Positions 50,831-59,717 are shown, counted from the stretch's first letter. The stretch: 64,000 nt of DNA from Actinoplanes philippinensis (GCF_900113015.1 NZ_FONV01000001.1:620001-684000), one strand, 5' to 3'. Numbers and translations: made by a program. Notes: generated by a model not told the origin, from the sequence alone.

Positions 50831-51061
50831 GCCAGGCCCCCAACATCGGCTGCGACCGACTCATGATGATCCAGATCTGTGGTGTGCTCGGACACACCCG
50901 ACCACGAACGCCCCATGCCGGAAACCACCGAGACACAACAGACAGACTGTCAATGCGACCCCGATCGCGCTACATCTTTCCGTTCGACAGCCATGGCGAT
51001 TCGGATGATGCCGGATCCAGGATTGCGAGAGTGTCCAAGTAGGACCGCCGGAGCAACAGCT

Positions 51062-51673
51062 CTATCGACTGTCGTCAATCTGACGCAATGATTCGACAAA
51101 GCTGTGAACAGCGTCGTAACGCGGCAGCAAACCTTTCGCGCCGGCGTCGGCGAGACTCGGGGCCTCGGCATCCTTGCCGGACAGTACGGGGTCTGATACC
51201 GGCCATGCAATCCCGAGTTCGCGGTCGAGCGGATGCACTCCGTGTTCATGACCGGGGCGATAGGTCGAGGAGCAGAGGTACGCCACGGTCGCGCCCTCGG
51301 TCAGAGCGCAGAACCCGTGCCCCAGCCCCTCGCCCAGGTAGACGGCCCGGCGGTCCTCGTCGTCCAGACGCACCGCCTCCCACGTGCCGAACGTGGGCGA
51401 CCCGACCCGGATGTCCACGATGACGTCGAGCACCGCGCCCGAGACACATGTCACGTACTTGGCCTGCCCCGGCGGGACATCGGCGAAATGAATGCCGCGC
51501 ACCACGCCCTTCGCCGACGTCGACAGGTTGGCCTGCGCCAGATCGAGCCGGTGCCCGACCGCCTCGGCCAGGGCGTCGAACCGATACCACTCGAGGAACC
51601 GGCCGCGGCTGTCACCGTGCTGCACCGGGGTCACCTCGAAGGCGCCCTTGATGCCCAGCGGGCGGATCTTCAC
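51062..51673 (-). CDS. rmlC: dTDP-4-dehydrorhamnose 3,5-epimerase
   Basis: A 203-residue cupin-fold epimerase converting dTDP-4-keto-6-deoxyglucose to dTDP-4-keto-rhamnose. The catalytic His62 in VVRGIHF and Tyr138 in [12 protein letters not shown] match RmlC. The substrate strand [11 protein letters not shown] is present. Its GTG shares four bases with the rmlA stop, so the order is rmlA then rmlC. A role in dTDP-rhamnose supply is well supported by rmlA, rmlB and rmlD beside it. Confidence 0.92.
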   Translation of the reverse strand: MKIRPLGIKGAFEVTPVQHGDSRGRFLEWYRFDALAEAVGHRLDLAQANLSTSAKGVVRGIHFADVPPGQAKYVTCVSGAVLDVIVDIRVGSPTFGTWEAVRLDDEDRRAVYLGEGLGHGFCALTEGATVAYLCSSTYRPGHEHGVHPLDRELGIAWPVSDPVLSGKDAEAPSLADAGAKGLLPRYDAVHSFVESLRQIDDSR

Positions 51674-52542
51674 CGGAGACCACCGTCCAGCAGGCGCACC
51701 AGATACTGCCCGTAACCGCTCTTCAGCAACGGCTGCGCCAGCTCGCGCAGCTCGTCGTCGGAGATGAAGCCGAGCCGCCAGGCCGCTTCCTCCACACAAC
51801 CGATCTTCAAACCCTGCCGCTCCTCGATCACCCGGACGTACTCCGAGGCCTGGACCATGGACTGGAAGGTCCCGGTGTCCAGCCAGACGGTTCCCCGGTC
51901 GAGAACCGTCACCTCGAGCCGTCCCTGGCGTCGATACTCCTCGTTCACCGCGGTGATCTCCAGCTCGCCCCGGGCGCTGGGCTCGAGATTCTCGGCGATC
52001 TTCACCACGTCGGCATCATAGAAGTACAGGCCGGGGACCACGTACGTCGACTTGGGATGCTCCGGCTTCTCCTCGATCGAGAGCACTTTGCCCGATTCGT
52101 CGAACTCGACGACGCCGTACCGCTCCGGGTCGGCCACCGGGTACGCGAAGACCCGCCCGCCGTCCACGTCGCCGAACCGCGCGAGCTGCCGGCCCAGGCC
52201 CACCCCGTGGAAGATGTTGTCGCCGAGAATCAGGGCAACCGGCTCATCGCCGATGAAGTCGGCACCGATCCGGAATGCCTGGGCGATCCCGTCGGGCTTG
52301 GGCTGCACCGCGTACTGAAGGTCGAGCCCGAACCGGCTTCCGTCGCCGAGCAGCCGCTCGAAGTGCGGCTGATCCTCCGGCGTGGTGATCACCAGGATCT
52401 CCCTGATCCCGGCGGACACCAGCGTGGTCAACGGGTAGTACACCATCGGCTTGTCGAAGATGGGCATGAGCTGTTTGGACATGGCCATGGTGATCGGCCA
52501 GAGCCGGGAACCGGTACCACCGGCGAGAAGAATTCCGCGCAC
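51670..52542 (-). CDS. rmlA: Glucose-1-phosphate thymidylyltransferase
   Basis: A 290-residue RmlA enzyme that makes dTDP-glucose from dTTP and glucose-1-phosphate, first step of dTDP-rhamnose synthesis. Signature [14 protein letters not shown] (about 5-18), [17 protein letters not shown] (about 22-38), [10 protein letters not shown] (about 105-114) and a C-terminal WLDTGT motif. GTG start. It is divergent from rmlB with only 45 bases between starts, so expression of all four rml genes is likely to be coordinated. Confidence 0.94.
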   Translation of the reverse strand: MRGILLAGGTGSRLWPITMAMSKQLMPIFDKPMVYYPLTTLVSAGIREILVITTPEDQPHFERLLGDGSRFGLDLQYAVQPKPDGIAQAFRIGADFIGDEPVALILGDNIFHGVGLGRQLARFGDVDGGRVFAYPVADPERYGVVEFDESGKVLSIEEKPEHPKSTYVVPGLYFYDADVVKIAENLEPSARGELEITAVNEEYRRQGRLEVTVLDRGTVWLDTGTFQSMVQASEYVRVIEERQGLKIGCVEEAAWRLGFISDDELRELAQPLLKSGYGQYLVRLLDGGLR

Positions 52543-52573
52543 CGGCTGACCCTAAACAGTCGCCGCCTACGTC

Positions 52574-52588
52574 TACACTCGCCACCCG
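52574..52588 (+). promoter_or_regulatory. Candidate leaderless promoter of rmlB-rmlD
   Basis: TACACT (52574-52579) fits the actinobacterial TANNNT -10. The rmlB GTG at 52588 lies eight bases beyond it, where transcription would begin, and there is no ribosome site, so a leaderless transcript is likely. No clear -35 at the usual distance. Confidence 0.5.
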
Positions 52589-53565
52589 TGCAGATTTTCG
52601 TAACCGGTGGTGCCGGGTTCATCGGATCGGCCTACGTCAGGGCCCTCTTGCAGGACGAGTACGCAGGTGCGGCGGGTGCCTCGGTGACCGTTCTGGATCT
52701 GTTGTCCTATTCGGGGAATCGTGACAACCTCCCACTGTCCGATCCCCGACTGCGATTCGTGCAGGGCGACATTTCCGATTCCGACCTGTTGCGGGAACTA
52801 CTTCCGGGACACGACGCCGTGGTGCATTTCGCGGCCGAATCACACGTGGACCGGTCCATTTCGGGCGCTATGCCGTTCGTCACCACGAATGTGCTGGGCA
52901 CCCAGGCCCTTCTCGACGCGGCCCGATTCGCGGGAGTCGGGCGATTCGTGCACGTCTCCACCGACGAGGTGTACGGCTCCATCGACTCCGGCTCGTGGAC
53001 CGAGACGTGGCCGCTCGCGCCGAACTCGCCGTACGCCGCCTCCAAGGCCGGCTCCGACCTGATGGCACTGGCCGCGCACCGCACCCACGGCATGGACGTC
53101 GTCGTCACCCGGTGCTCCAACAACTACGGTCCGCACCAGTTCCCGGAGAAGGTGATCCCCCTCTTCGTGACGAACCTGATGGACGGCAAGCAGATCCCGC
53201 TCTACGGCGACGGCGGCAACATCCGTGACTGGCTGCACGTGTCCGATCACTGCCGCGGCATCCAGGCGGTCCTCGAGAAGGGCCGGGCCGGCGAGGTCTA
53301 CAACATCGGCGGCGGGACCGAGCTCACCAACCGGGAACTCACCGAGCGCCTCCTCGAGGCATGCGGGGCCGGCTGGGACATGGTGCGGCCGGTCACCGAC
53401 CGCAAAGGCCACGATCGCCGCTATTCGCTCGACATAACCAAAATCAGCGAGGAGCTGGGGTACGCGCCACAGGTCACCCTCGACCAGGGACTCGCGTCGA
53501 CCGTCGCGTGGTACCGCGACAACCGCGCCTGGTGGGAGCCGCTGAAGTCCCGGGCCGGCCTTTGA
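52588..53565 (+). CDS. rmlB: dTDP-glucose 4,6-dehydratase
   Basis: A 325-residue extended SDR that dehydrates dTDP-glucose to dTDP-4-keto-6-deoxyglucose. FVTGGAGFIGS near the N terminus binds NAD, STDEVYG carries the catalytic Asp-Glu pair, and Y149/K153 in YAASK complete the site; HFAAESHVDRSI is an RmlB hallmark. The GTG start is very near a -10 element and has no ribosome site, suggesting leaderless translation. It overlaps rmlD by one base (TGATG). Confidence 0.93.
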   Translation: MQIFVTGGAGFIGSAYVRALLQDEYAGAAGASVTVLDLLSYSGNRDNLPLSDPRLRFVQGDISDSDLLRELLPGHDAVVHFAAESHVDRSISGAMPFVTTNVLGTQALLDAARFAGVGRFVHVSTDEVYGSIDSGSWTETWPLAPNSPYAASKAGSDLMALAAHRTHGMDVVVTRCSNNYGPHQFPEKVIPLFVTNLMDGKQIPLYGDGGNIRDWLHVSDHCRGIQAVLEKGRAGEVYNIGGGTELTNRELTERLLEACGAGWDMVRPVTDRKGHDRRYSLDITKISEELGYAPQVTLDQGLASTVAWYRDNRAWWEPLKSRAGL

Positions 53566-54515
53566 TGACCTCCCCGTCCTCCGCTTCCGCTCCATCGCCG
53601 TCCTCGTCGCCTTCCGTCCTCCTCTCGCCCGCCTCCTCGGCGGCGCCCGCCTCGGCGGCTTCCGGGCGGCTGCGCTGGCTCATCACCGGGGCCGGGGGAA
53701 TGCTGGGGCGGGATCTGCAGCGCGTTCTCGCTGAGAACGGTGAGACCGACGTGGTCGCCGCCACCCGGGGCGACCTCGACATCACCTCACCGGCACAGGT
53801 TCGTGAGGCGGTCGCCGGCGCCGACATCGTCCTGAACGCGGCCGCCTGGACGAACGTGGACGGCGCGGAGAGCGACGAGGAGGCGGCCACCGCCATCAAC
53901 GGTCACGGTGTGAGCGTGCTCGCCGCCGAGGCCGGACGCCGTCTCATCCACGTCTCCACCGACTACGTCTTCGACGGCGCCGCTACCACGCCGTACCCCG
54001 AGGACACCCCGCACGCCCCGCTCAACGCCTACGGCCGGGGCAAGGCGATCGGCGAGCGGGCGGTGCTGGCCACCGGCGGCTACATCGTCCGGACCGCGTG
54101 GCTCTACGGCGAACACGGACCCAACTTCGTCCGCACCATGCTGCGCCTGGCCGCCGATCGCGACACCCTCGACGTCGTCGACGACCAGATCGGCCCACCC
54201 ACCTGGTCGTACGCCCTCGCCCAACTCCTGGTCGACCTGTCCCACGCATCGATCGCGGGACGGGCGGCTCCGGGCGCCTACCACGGCACCGCGGCCGGGT
54301 CGACGAGCTGGTTCGGTCTGGCGCGGGCCGTGTTCATCGAGGCCGGCCTCGATCCCGACCGGGTCCGGCCCACGACGAGCGACCGTTTCCCGCGACCTGC
54401 CCGGCGGCCGGCCTACAGTGTGCTCGGCCATGACCGCTGGGCCGGCACGGGTGTGGCGCCGCTTCCGGAATGGCGCGGCATGCTCACCAAGGCGATGCCG
54501 CTCTTCCTCCCTTGA
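53565..54515 (+). CDS. rmlD: dTDP-4-dehydrorhamnose reductase
   Basis: A 316-residue SDR that reduces dTDP-4-keto-rhamnose to dTDP-L-rhamnose. NADPH motif GAGGMLG (about residues 41-47), STDYVFDG (about 127-134) and Y156/K160 in YGRGK are clear. The first 33 residues are an unusual Ser/Ala/Pro-rich low-complexity extension before the Rossmann fold; no later ATG or GTG would remove it, so it seems genuine. Start ATG overlaps the rmlB stop by one base. A large hairpin follows the stop. Confidence 0.9.
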   Translation: MTSPSSASAPSPSSSPSVLLSPASSAAPASAASGRLRWLITGAGGMLGRDLQRVLAENGETDVVAATRGDLDITSPAQVREAVAGADIVLNAAAWTNVDGAESDEEAATAINGHGVSVLAAEAGRRLIHVSTDYVFDGAATTPYPEDTPHAPLNAYGRGKAIGERAVLATGGYIVRTAWLYGEHGPNFVRTMLRLAADRDTLDVVDDQIGPPTWSYALAQLLVDLSHASIAGRAAPGAYHGTAAGSTSWFGLARAVFIEAGLDPDRVRPTTSDRFPRPARRPAYSVLGHDRWAGTGVAPLPEWRGMLTKAMPLFLP

Positions 54516-54937
54516 GTTCGGGTCTCCTGCCGCGCCCGGAATCTCCCGCCATCGCCGGGTGGGCGCCTGGCGCGGCAGGAAGCGGTTGCGCCGCCGGTCC
54601 GCACAGCCCTGCATTCGGATCGGCCCACTGCGAACCGTGCCGAATCGGGCCCACGAACCGAGTTACACCTTCACCCCCGCAAACAGGCCACACCCGACTC
54701 CCGAAGCCCGCCCACGCTTCGGCCTTTTGCCTCGAGTTCAAATCCGCGTCGCCCCGTCGAAGCCAGCCGGCTTCACGTCGACTTTCGGCTGGCCTCTTCA
54801 ACTCCCCCGGGCGCCCGCTTCGGCGAAGTCGGGACATCCGCCTGCGTGACAGTGATGGGGATTGCTTCCAGCCGTACCGAATGAACTGTCCTCTCCGCCG
54901 GGAGGCCGGGGTTGTCCGTTCTTCATCGGCCGATTCG
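54516..54937. other. Convergent intergenic region between EPS and hexarate loci, no gene
   Basis: 422 bases between rmlD and the convergent universal stress gene. It holds the rmlD terminator (54525-54580) and a second hairpin, GCCAGCCG (54762-54769) with CGGCTGGC (54786-54793) and a 16-base loop, possibly for the stress-protein operon. Otherwise nothing identifiable; base composition is less GC-rich than in the genes on either side. Confidence 0.55.
54525..54580 (+). terminator. Large terminator hairpin after rmlD
   Basis: TCCTGCCGCGCC (54525-54536) pairs perfectly with GGCGCGGCAGGA (54569-54580); the 32-base interior contains a smaller CCCG/CGGG hairpin. It starts nine bases after the rmlD stop. 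Confidence 0.75.
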
Positions 54938-55336
54938 TCAGCGATGTGGTGGCTTGACCGCCAGGACCGGGCGGCCGGCGTTGAGCAGGATCTGCTGTGC
55001 GGTGCTGCCGAGGAACAGCTTGCCCACCGGACTCCGGCGGCGGAGACCGATGACGATCACCGAGGCCCCGGCTTCGTCCGCGGCGGCCAGCAGGGTGTCC
55101 GAGAACTCCCCGCTGTGTGAGATCTGGCGGATCTCCAGCGGCACGCCCGCTTCGACCGCCTTGGCGCTGAGGTGGGCGAGGTCGTCGGGCGCGGCGACGT
55201 CCGCGCTGATCGGCGCGCCGCCGCGTGGTGAGTTGATCAGCAGTAGCGACTCGGATCGGCGAACCGCCTCATCGAGAGCGGCAGCGAAGGCCGCGTCGCC
55301 TTCCGGGGTAGGGAGATATCCGACCAGGACGGTCAT
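54938..55336 (-). CDS. Universal stress protein
   Basis: A 132-residue single UspA domain. MTVLVGYLPTPEGDAAFAAAL forms the first strand and helix, and the ATP-binding motif G-2x-G-9x-G(S/T) is matched loosely by VIGLRRRSPVGKLFLGSTAQQ (about residues 95-115). The ATG overlaps the tctA stop (ATGA), so it is the last gene of the transporter operon. Its role with a hexarate transporter is unknown; Usp proteins in transporter operons are thought to modulate flux under energy stress, which is inference. Confidence 0.85.
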   Translation of the reverse strand: MTVLVGYLPTPEGDAAFAAALDEAVRRSESLLLINSPRGGAPISADVAAPDDLAHLSAKAVEAGVPLEIRQISHSGEFSDTLLAAADEAGASVIVIGLRRRSPVGKLFLGSTAQQILLNAGRPVLAVKPPHR

Positions 55337-57207
55337 TCCGGCTCCTCAGTATGGCGGTCACGGTGGACGGGCTGGGTGACGGGAGCACCGGACTGCCCCG
55401 GCTCGTCATGAGGACGACCGGCCGCCTCCGTGCTCGTGGTGGCGGTCTTGTCGCGAACGGCGTGTTCCCCGGCCGCCTCGCCCGACGACTCAGCTGAGGC
55501 TGTTCCAGGCGACTCAGCTGAGGCTGTTCCAGGCCCCTGCCGCTCGCCTGACGTCGCAGCCGAAGGACCGGGGGCGACTGCGGCTCCCGTGTCACCGGCC
55601 TCAGGCGACGCTGGACCGAACGGGTCTGCGGCGGCTCCTGAGCCGACGATCTCGGCCGAGGCCGACGGGCGGGAAGCAACTGCCGTGACTGCAGGGTCAC
55701 CTGGCTCGGTCACGGCAGAACCGGCTGGGTCGGGGTGACGTCGGCGTAGCAGGGTTCGAGCCAGGGGAAGCAGGATCACGGCGAGGAAGGCGGCGGCGAG
55801 GACGCCGGAGATCGGGCGGCTCAGGAAGCCGGTGAGGTCGCCGTCGAACAGGAGCAGTGAGCGTCGCAGGGACGTCTCCAGCAGGCTGCCCAGGACGAAC
55901 GCCAGCACCATCGGACCCGGGTCGAAGCCGGCTTTCTTCATCAGGTAGCCGAGCACGCCGAATCCGATCACCAGGCCGATGTCGAAGACGCTGTTGTTGA
56001 CCGTGTACGCGCCGACCAGGGTGATCAGCACGGTGATCGGCGCCAGGACGGCGGCGCGAACCCGCAGGATTCGCACGAAGACGCCGAGCAGCGGGATGCT
56101 CATGATCAGCAGCAGGACGTTGCCGAGGTACATCGAGTTGACCACGCCCCAGAAGAGCTCCGGGTGCTCGGTGACCAGTTGCGGCCCGGGGGTGACGCCC
56201 TGGATGAGCAGCGCCCCGAAGATCACCGCCATGGTCGCGTTGGCCGGGATGCCGAGCGACAGCAGGGGGATGAACGACGAGGTGGCGGCCGCGTTGTTGG
56301 CGGTCTCCGGTGCGGCGACGCCCTCGATGGCGCCCTGGCCGAAGCGTTCCGGGTGCTTGGAACGGCGTTTCTCCAGGGCGTAGGCGGCCAGGGAGGAGAG
56401 GACCGCGCCGCCGCCGGGCAGGATGCCGAGAACGAAGCCGATGACCGAGCCCCGCCCGATCGCGCCGGACGACTGCCTGAGGTCGGCGCGGCTGGGCCAG
56501 ACGTTGGTGACCTTGGTCGGCGCCTGAACGGCGCGATGGCGCTCCTCCAGGTTGTAAAGGATCTCACCGAGACCGAAAAGGCCCATCGCGATGGGTACGA
56601 AGTCGATGCCGTCGGCCAGGGAGAGGTTGCCGAAGGTGAAGCGTTCGGCGCTGGTGAAGTCGTCGCGGCCGACGGTGGCGAGCAGCAGGCCGATCGCGGC
56701 GGCGGTGAGCGCGCGGATCCGGCCGCCGCTGCTGATCGTGCTGACCAGCATGATGCCGAGCAGGGCGAGCACGGTGTACTCGGGTGGGCCGAAGTCGAGG
56801 GCGAACCCGGCGACGACCGGAGCGACGAGGGTGAGCGCGATGATCGAAAGGGTGCCGCCGACGAAGGAGCCGATGGCGGCGATGCCGAGGGCGGCGCCGG
56901 CTCTGCCCTGGCGGGCGAGGGCGTGGCCGTCGAAGACGGTGACGACGGAGGAGGCCTCGCCGGGCAGTCGCAGCAGGACCGAGGTGATGGTGCCGCCGTA
57001 CTGGGCACCGTAGAAGATGCCGGCCAGCATGATCACGGCGGTGACCGGTTCGAGGCCGAAGGTGACGGGGAGCAGGATCGCGATGGTGGCGGCCGGGCCG
57101 AGGCCGGGCAGGACGCCGATGAGCATGCCGATGACGACGCCGACGAGGCAGTAGAGCAGGTTCGTCGGTTCGAGGACGACCGCGAAGCCGTCGATGACCG
57201 AGGACAA
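55333..57207 (-). CDS. tctA: Tripartite tricarboxylate transporter, large membrane subunit (TctA)
   Basis: A 624-residue protein. The first 500 residues are the TctA membrane domain with about twelve helices and family motifs GVLPGLGPAATIAILLP (about 32-48), GIFYGAQYGGTITSVLLRLPGE (about 66-87) and GILPGGGAVLSSLAAY. The last 110 residues form an unusual cytoplasmic Ser/Ala/Glu/Gly-rich tail, absent from typical 500-residue TctA proteins; it includes a tandem duplication (55487-55534). TTG start behind GGAGG. It is the third gene of tctC-tctB-tctA-usp. The hexarate neighbours suggest the substrate. Confidence 0.9.
   Translation of the reverse strand: MSSVIDGFAVVLEPTNLLYCLVGVVIGMLIGVLPGLGPAATIAILLPVTFGLEPVTAVIMLAGIFYGAQYGGTITSVLLRLPGEASSVVTVFDGHALARQGRAGAALGIAAIGSFVGGTLSIIALTLVAPVVAGFALDFGPPEYTVLALLGIMLVSTISSGGRIRALTAAAIGLLLATVGRDDFTSAERFTFGNLSLADGIDFVPIAMGLFGLGEILYNLEERHRAVQAPTKVTNVWPSRADLRQSSGAIGRGSVIGFVLGILPGGGAVLSSLAAYALEKRRSKHPERFGQGAIEGVAAPETANNAAATSSFIPLLSLGIPANATMAVIFGALLIQGVTPGPQLVTEHPELFWGVVNSMYLGNVLLLIMSIPLLGVFVRILRVRAAVLAPITVLITLVGAYTVNNSVFDIGLVIGFGVLGYLMKKAGFDPGPMVLAFVLGSLLETSLRRSLLLFDGDLTGFLSRPISGVLAAAFLAVILLPLARTLLRRRHPDPAGSAVTEPGDPAVTAVASRPSASAEIVGSGAAADPFGPASPEAGDTGAAVAPGPSAATSGERQGPGTASAESPGTASAESSGEAAGEHAVRDKTATTSTEAAGRPHDEPGQSGAPVTQPVHRDRHTEEPE
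55487..55534 (-). repeat. Tandem 24-bp duplication in the tctA tail
   Basis: Two identical in-frame copies, 55487-55510 and 55511-55534, encode a doubled PGTASAES-like octapeptide in the low-complexity C-terminal tail of TctA. Perfect identity suggests recent slippage or selection for repeat number. Confidence 0.85.
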
Positions 57208-57222
57208 CGGTCCTCCAGAGGA

Positions 57223-57675
57223 TCAGAACAGGTGGGGGATGGTGACGTCGAGCGCGCCGACGAACAGCGCGTAGAAGACGACGACGATGCCGGCGCTGAC
57301 GGCGATGGACGTACGCCAGCTCTCCCGGCCGAGGAAACGCAGCCAGACGAAGGCGAGCAGCAGGGTGGGGATCTCGAAGCCGATGGTGGCGATCACCGCG
57401 ACGTAGGCGATCATGCTGGCGACGGCGGCGACGACCAGGAGGCTGCTGCGGGTGAACCGCTCGGGGGGCTCGGCGCGACGGGACTGCACGGCGAGGATCA
57501 GGCCGAGGATCACGAGGGCGACACCGATGACCATCGGCCAGGTGCCGGGGCCGGACCCGAGGCCGGCGGCGCCGGTGACCGCCACGGCGCCGAGGGCGAT
57601 CACGACGCCGGCGGCGATCAGGTTCGCGGACGGACCGGCCGCGGGCGGCCGGTCGTCGGCGGGCTCGGTGGTCAC
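57223..57675 (-). CDS. tctB: Tripartite tricarboxylate transporter, small membrane subunit (TctB)
   Basis: A 150-residue protein with four predicted helices (LIAAGVVIALGAVAVTG; PMVIGVALVILGLILAV; LLVVAAVASMIAYVAV; IAVSAGIVVVFYALFV). It is the small membrane partner of TctA. The GTG start shares four bases with the tctC stop; the gap to tctA is 15 bases. Confidence 0.88.
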   Translation of the reverse strand: MTTEPADDRPPAAGPSANLIAAGVVIALGAVAVTGAAGLGSGPGTWPMVIGVALVILGLILAVQSRRAEPPERFTRSSLLVVAAVASMIAYVAVIATIGFEIPTLLLAFVWLRFLGRESWRTSIAVSAGIVVVFYALFVGALDVTIPHLF

Positions 57676-58661
57676 TTGGCGCTCAGATCGATCTTGTGCT
57701 GGGCGACGAGGCCACGGTATGTCTGGAGCGAGCCGTTCCACTGCTGGAGCAGCGCGGCTCCGTCCACCTCGTTGGCGGTGAGCAGCCGCTTGGCGTTGAA
57801 GTCTTTGTAGGCCTGATCCGCGAACCCCTTCTGGAAGGCCGTCCGCAGCCGGTCCACCACCTCCTTGGGGGTGCCCTTCGGCGCGACGACGGCTCGGGAC
57901 TGCTGGACCGGCACGTTGAACCCGGCCTCGGTGGCGGTCGGGATGTCCGGCATGTAGCTGGGCCGCTGGGTCGCGAAGGTGACCAGCGGGACCGCCTTGC
58001 CGGCCTCGATCTGCTCCTTGGCCTCGCCGAGTTGCACCGCCGCCACGTCGACCTGCCCGCCGAGGACGGCGGTCAGGGCTGGGGCGCCGCCGTTGAACGG
58101 CACGGCGGTGGCCTGCACACCGGCCTGAGCGAACAGCAGGGTCTGGGTGAGCTGGCTGCCGGTGCCGACGCCGGTGGTGGCGAAGGTGATCGGCCGTTTC
58201 GCGGCGACGATGCCCTGAACGGTCTTGAACCCGGTCCGGGGGTTGGCGACGAGGACGAAGTCGTCCTGGGAGATCCCGGTGACGACCTCGTAGTTGTTGA
58301 CGTCGACGGCCTGGTCGGCGGGCACCGCCAGGGGCGTGATGTAGGCGAGCGACCCGACGAAGACCATGATCGTGTACCCGTCGGGTTTGGCGGCGGCGAG
58401 CTCCTTGGCGGCGACCGCCCCGTTGGCGCCGGGCCGGTTCTGCACGGTGATCGGCTTGCCGAGGTCCTTGCTCGCGGGATCGGCGAGGGCGCGGCCGATG
58501 AGGTCGGTGCTGCCGCCGGCGTCCTGGCCGATCAGCAGGGTGACGGCACGTTCCGGGTAGGCGGCGGTGGAGCCGCTGTCGCCGTCGGAGCCGAGGTTGC
58601 CGCCGCAGCCGGCGAGCACGAGCAGGCCGGCCAGGCCGAGTGCGGGGAGCGTTATTTTCAT
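57672..58661 (-). CDS. tctC: Tripartite tricarboxylate transporter substrate-binding lipoprotein (TctC)
   Basis: A 329-residue extracytoplasmic solute-binding protein. The leader ends in the lipobox LAGC (cysteine near residue 19), so it is a membrane-tethered lipoprotein. IGQDAGGSTDLIGRALA, VQNRPGANGAVAAKELA and TGVGTGSQLTQTLLF follow the TctC/BugD fold, which binds carboxylate groups. The neighbouring catabolic genes point to a hexarate such as glucarate or galactarate. ATG 58661 follows GGGAG. It is the first gene of the operon, driven by the promoter at 58702-58732. Confidence 0.88.
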   Translation of the reverse strand: MKITLPALGLAGLLVLAGCGGNLGSDGDSGSTAAYPERAVTLLIGQDAGGSTDLIGRALADPASKDLGKPITVQNRPGANGAVAAKELAAAKPDGYTIMVFVGSLAYITPLAVPADQAVDVNNYEVVTGISQDDFVLVANPRTGFKTVQGIVAAKRPITFATTGVGTGSQLTQTLLFAQAGVQATAVPFNGGAPALTAVLGGQVDVAAVQLGEAKEQIEAGKAVPLVTFATQRPSYMPDIPTATEAGFNVPVQQSRAVVAPKGTPKEVVDRLRTAFQKGFADQAYKDFNAKRLLTANEVDGAALLQQWNGSLQTYRGLVAQHKIDLSAK

Positions 58662-58701
58662 CGGGAATCTCCCGCTTGTGAGGGGGGTCACTGGTGCCGC
58701 G

Positions 58702-58756
58702 AGCCTATGACCCTGCAGTAATGCATGTCCAAGCCAATTAGTGCATCGATTGATAC
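58702..58756 (-). promoter_or_regulatory. tctC promoter with LysR-type operator
   Basis: On the minus strand: operator GTATCAATCGATGC (58756-58743), -35 TTGGAC (58732-58727), 19-base spacer, -10 TAGGCT (58707-58702). Operator and -35 occur with the same spacing upstream of the dehydratase gene at 59656-59710. The operator ends ten bases before the divergent LysR start, so it can also autoregulate that gene. Confidence 0.75.
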
Positions 58757-58765
58757 CTTGGCGGC

Positions 58766-59653
58766 ATGACGTACTCCCTCGAACAGCTTCGGGGTTTCAT
58801 CGCGGTCGCGGAGGAACTGCACTTCGGCCGGGCAGCCGTCCGGCTGCGGATGACGCAGCCCCCGCTGAGCAGGCAGATCCAGAAACTGGAGGCGGCCGTC
58901 GGGGTGCAGTTGCTGGAGCGGGACAACCGGCGGGTCCGCCTCACGCCGGCCGGCCACGCGTTCCTCAACGAGGCCCGCCGGATCCTGGCGATCGCCGAGG
59001 CCGCTCCCGCCCTGGCCCAGCGGGTCTCGTCGGGCATGCGCGGCGTGCTCAAACTGGGCTTCACCTCGGCCTCGACGTTCGGTCACCTGGGCCGGATCCT
59101 CGACTATCTCAATCTGGAGCTGCCGGAGGTGCACATCGAGCTGTTCGAGATGGTCACCCGGGAGCAGATCGACGCGCTGACCGCCGGGGACATCGATCTG
59201 GGCCTGGCCCGGCCGCCGTTCGACCCCGAGCTCTTCGAGTCCCGGCTGCTGCACCGGGAGGCGCTGCTCCTGGCGGTGCACGAGGATCATCCGCTGGCCG
59301 ATCTGCGCCGTGCCGTGGTGCCCGCCGACCTGGTGCGTGAGCCGCTGATCTTCCACTCCCAGCAGAAGGCGCGGTACTTCTACGACCTGGTCGTCAGCAT
59401 GGTGCCGCTGGCGCAGGAGCGGATCATCCACACCGTCAGCCAGGTGATGACCATGCTCTGGCTGGTGTCCCGCGGCCGGGGGGTGGCCTTCGTGCCCGAG
59501 TCCGCGGGCATGATCGCGGTGCCGCACGTCGAGTACCTGCGGATCGACACACCCATCCCCGAGCCGGTCGAGCTGCACGTGCTCTGGCCGCGGAAGTCCG
59601 ACAACCCGGCGCTACCGCGAGCGATCTCCGCCCTCAGCTTCATGATGCACTGA
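58766..59653 (+). CDS. LysR-family regulator of the hexarate locus
   Basis: A 295-residue LysR-type regulator: N-terminal winged helix (LEQLRGFIAVAEELHFGRAA, MTQPPLSRQIQKLEAAVGVQLL), linker helix, then a periplasmic-binding-like effector domain (LKLGFTSASTFGHLG, then VSRGRGVAFVPESAG). It lies between the divergent tctCBA operon and the downstream catabolic genes and is flanked on both sides by copies of the same operator, so it almost certainly controls both, probably with a hexarate or a pathway intermediate as co-inducer. ATG 58766 lies six bases after a TACCTT -10-like hexamer, so its mRNA may be leaderless. Confidence 0.92.
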   Translation: MTYSLEQLRGFIAVAEELHFGRAAVRLRMTQPPLSRQIQKLEAAVGVQLLERDNRRVRLTPAGHAFLNEARRILAIAEAAPALAQRVSSGMRGVLKLGFTSASTFGHLGRILDYLNLELPEVHIELFEMVTREQIDALTAGDIDLGLARPPFDPELFESRLLHREALLLAVHEDHPLADLRRAVVPADLVREPLIFHSQQKARYFYDLVVSMVPLAQERIIHTVSQVMTMLWLVSRGRGVAFVPESAGMIAVPHVEYLRIDTPIPEPVELHVLWPRKSDNPALPRAISALSFMMH

Positions 59654-59655
59654 CA

Positions 59656-59717
59656 GTATCAATCGATGCCGAAACAATCTTGGACAGGCATCGTCGTCGC
59701 TTCCTACGGTTGCTTCG
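59656..59717 (+). promoter_or_regulatory. Promoter of the hexarate catabolic operon with LysR-type operator
   Basis: Operator GTATCAATCGATGC (59656-59669), -35 TTGGAC (59680-59685), 19-base spacer, -10 TACGGT (59705-59710), then the GTG start at 59717. The layout is the same as in the tctC promoter. With only six bases between -10 and GTG the transcript should be leaderless. Confidence 0.75.

Noticed and set aside
54730-54765. tRNA-like T-loop (GAGTTCAAATCC)
   Set aside because: The flanking bases cannot form the T stem and no acceptor or anticodon arm is present.
54484-54837. Minus-strand frame of 117 codons between rmlD and the stress protein gene
   Set aside because: It runs through the rmlD terminator and into rmlD, has no ribosome site and no recognisable protein features.
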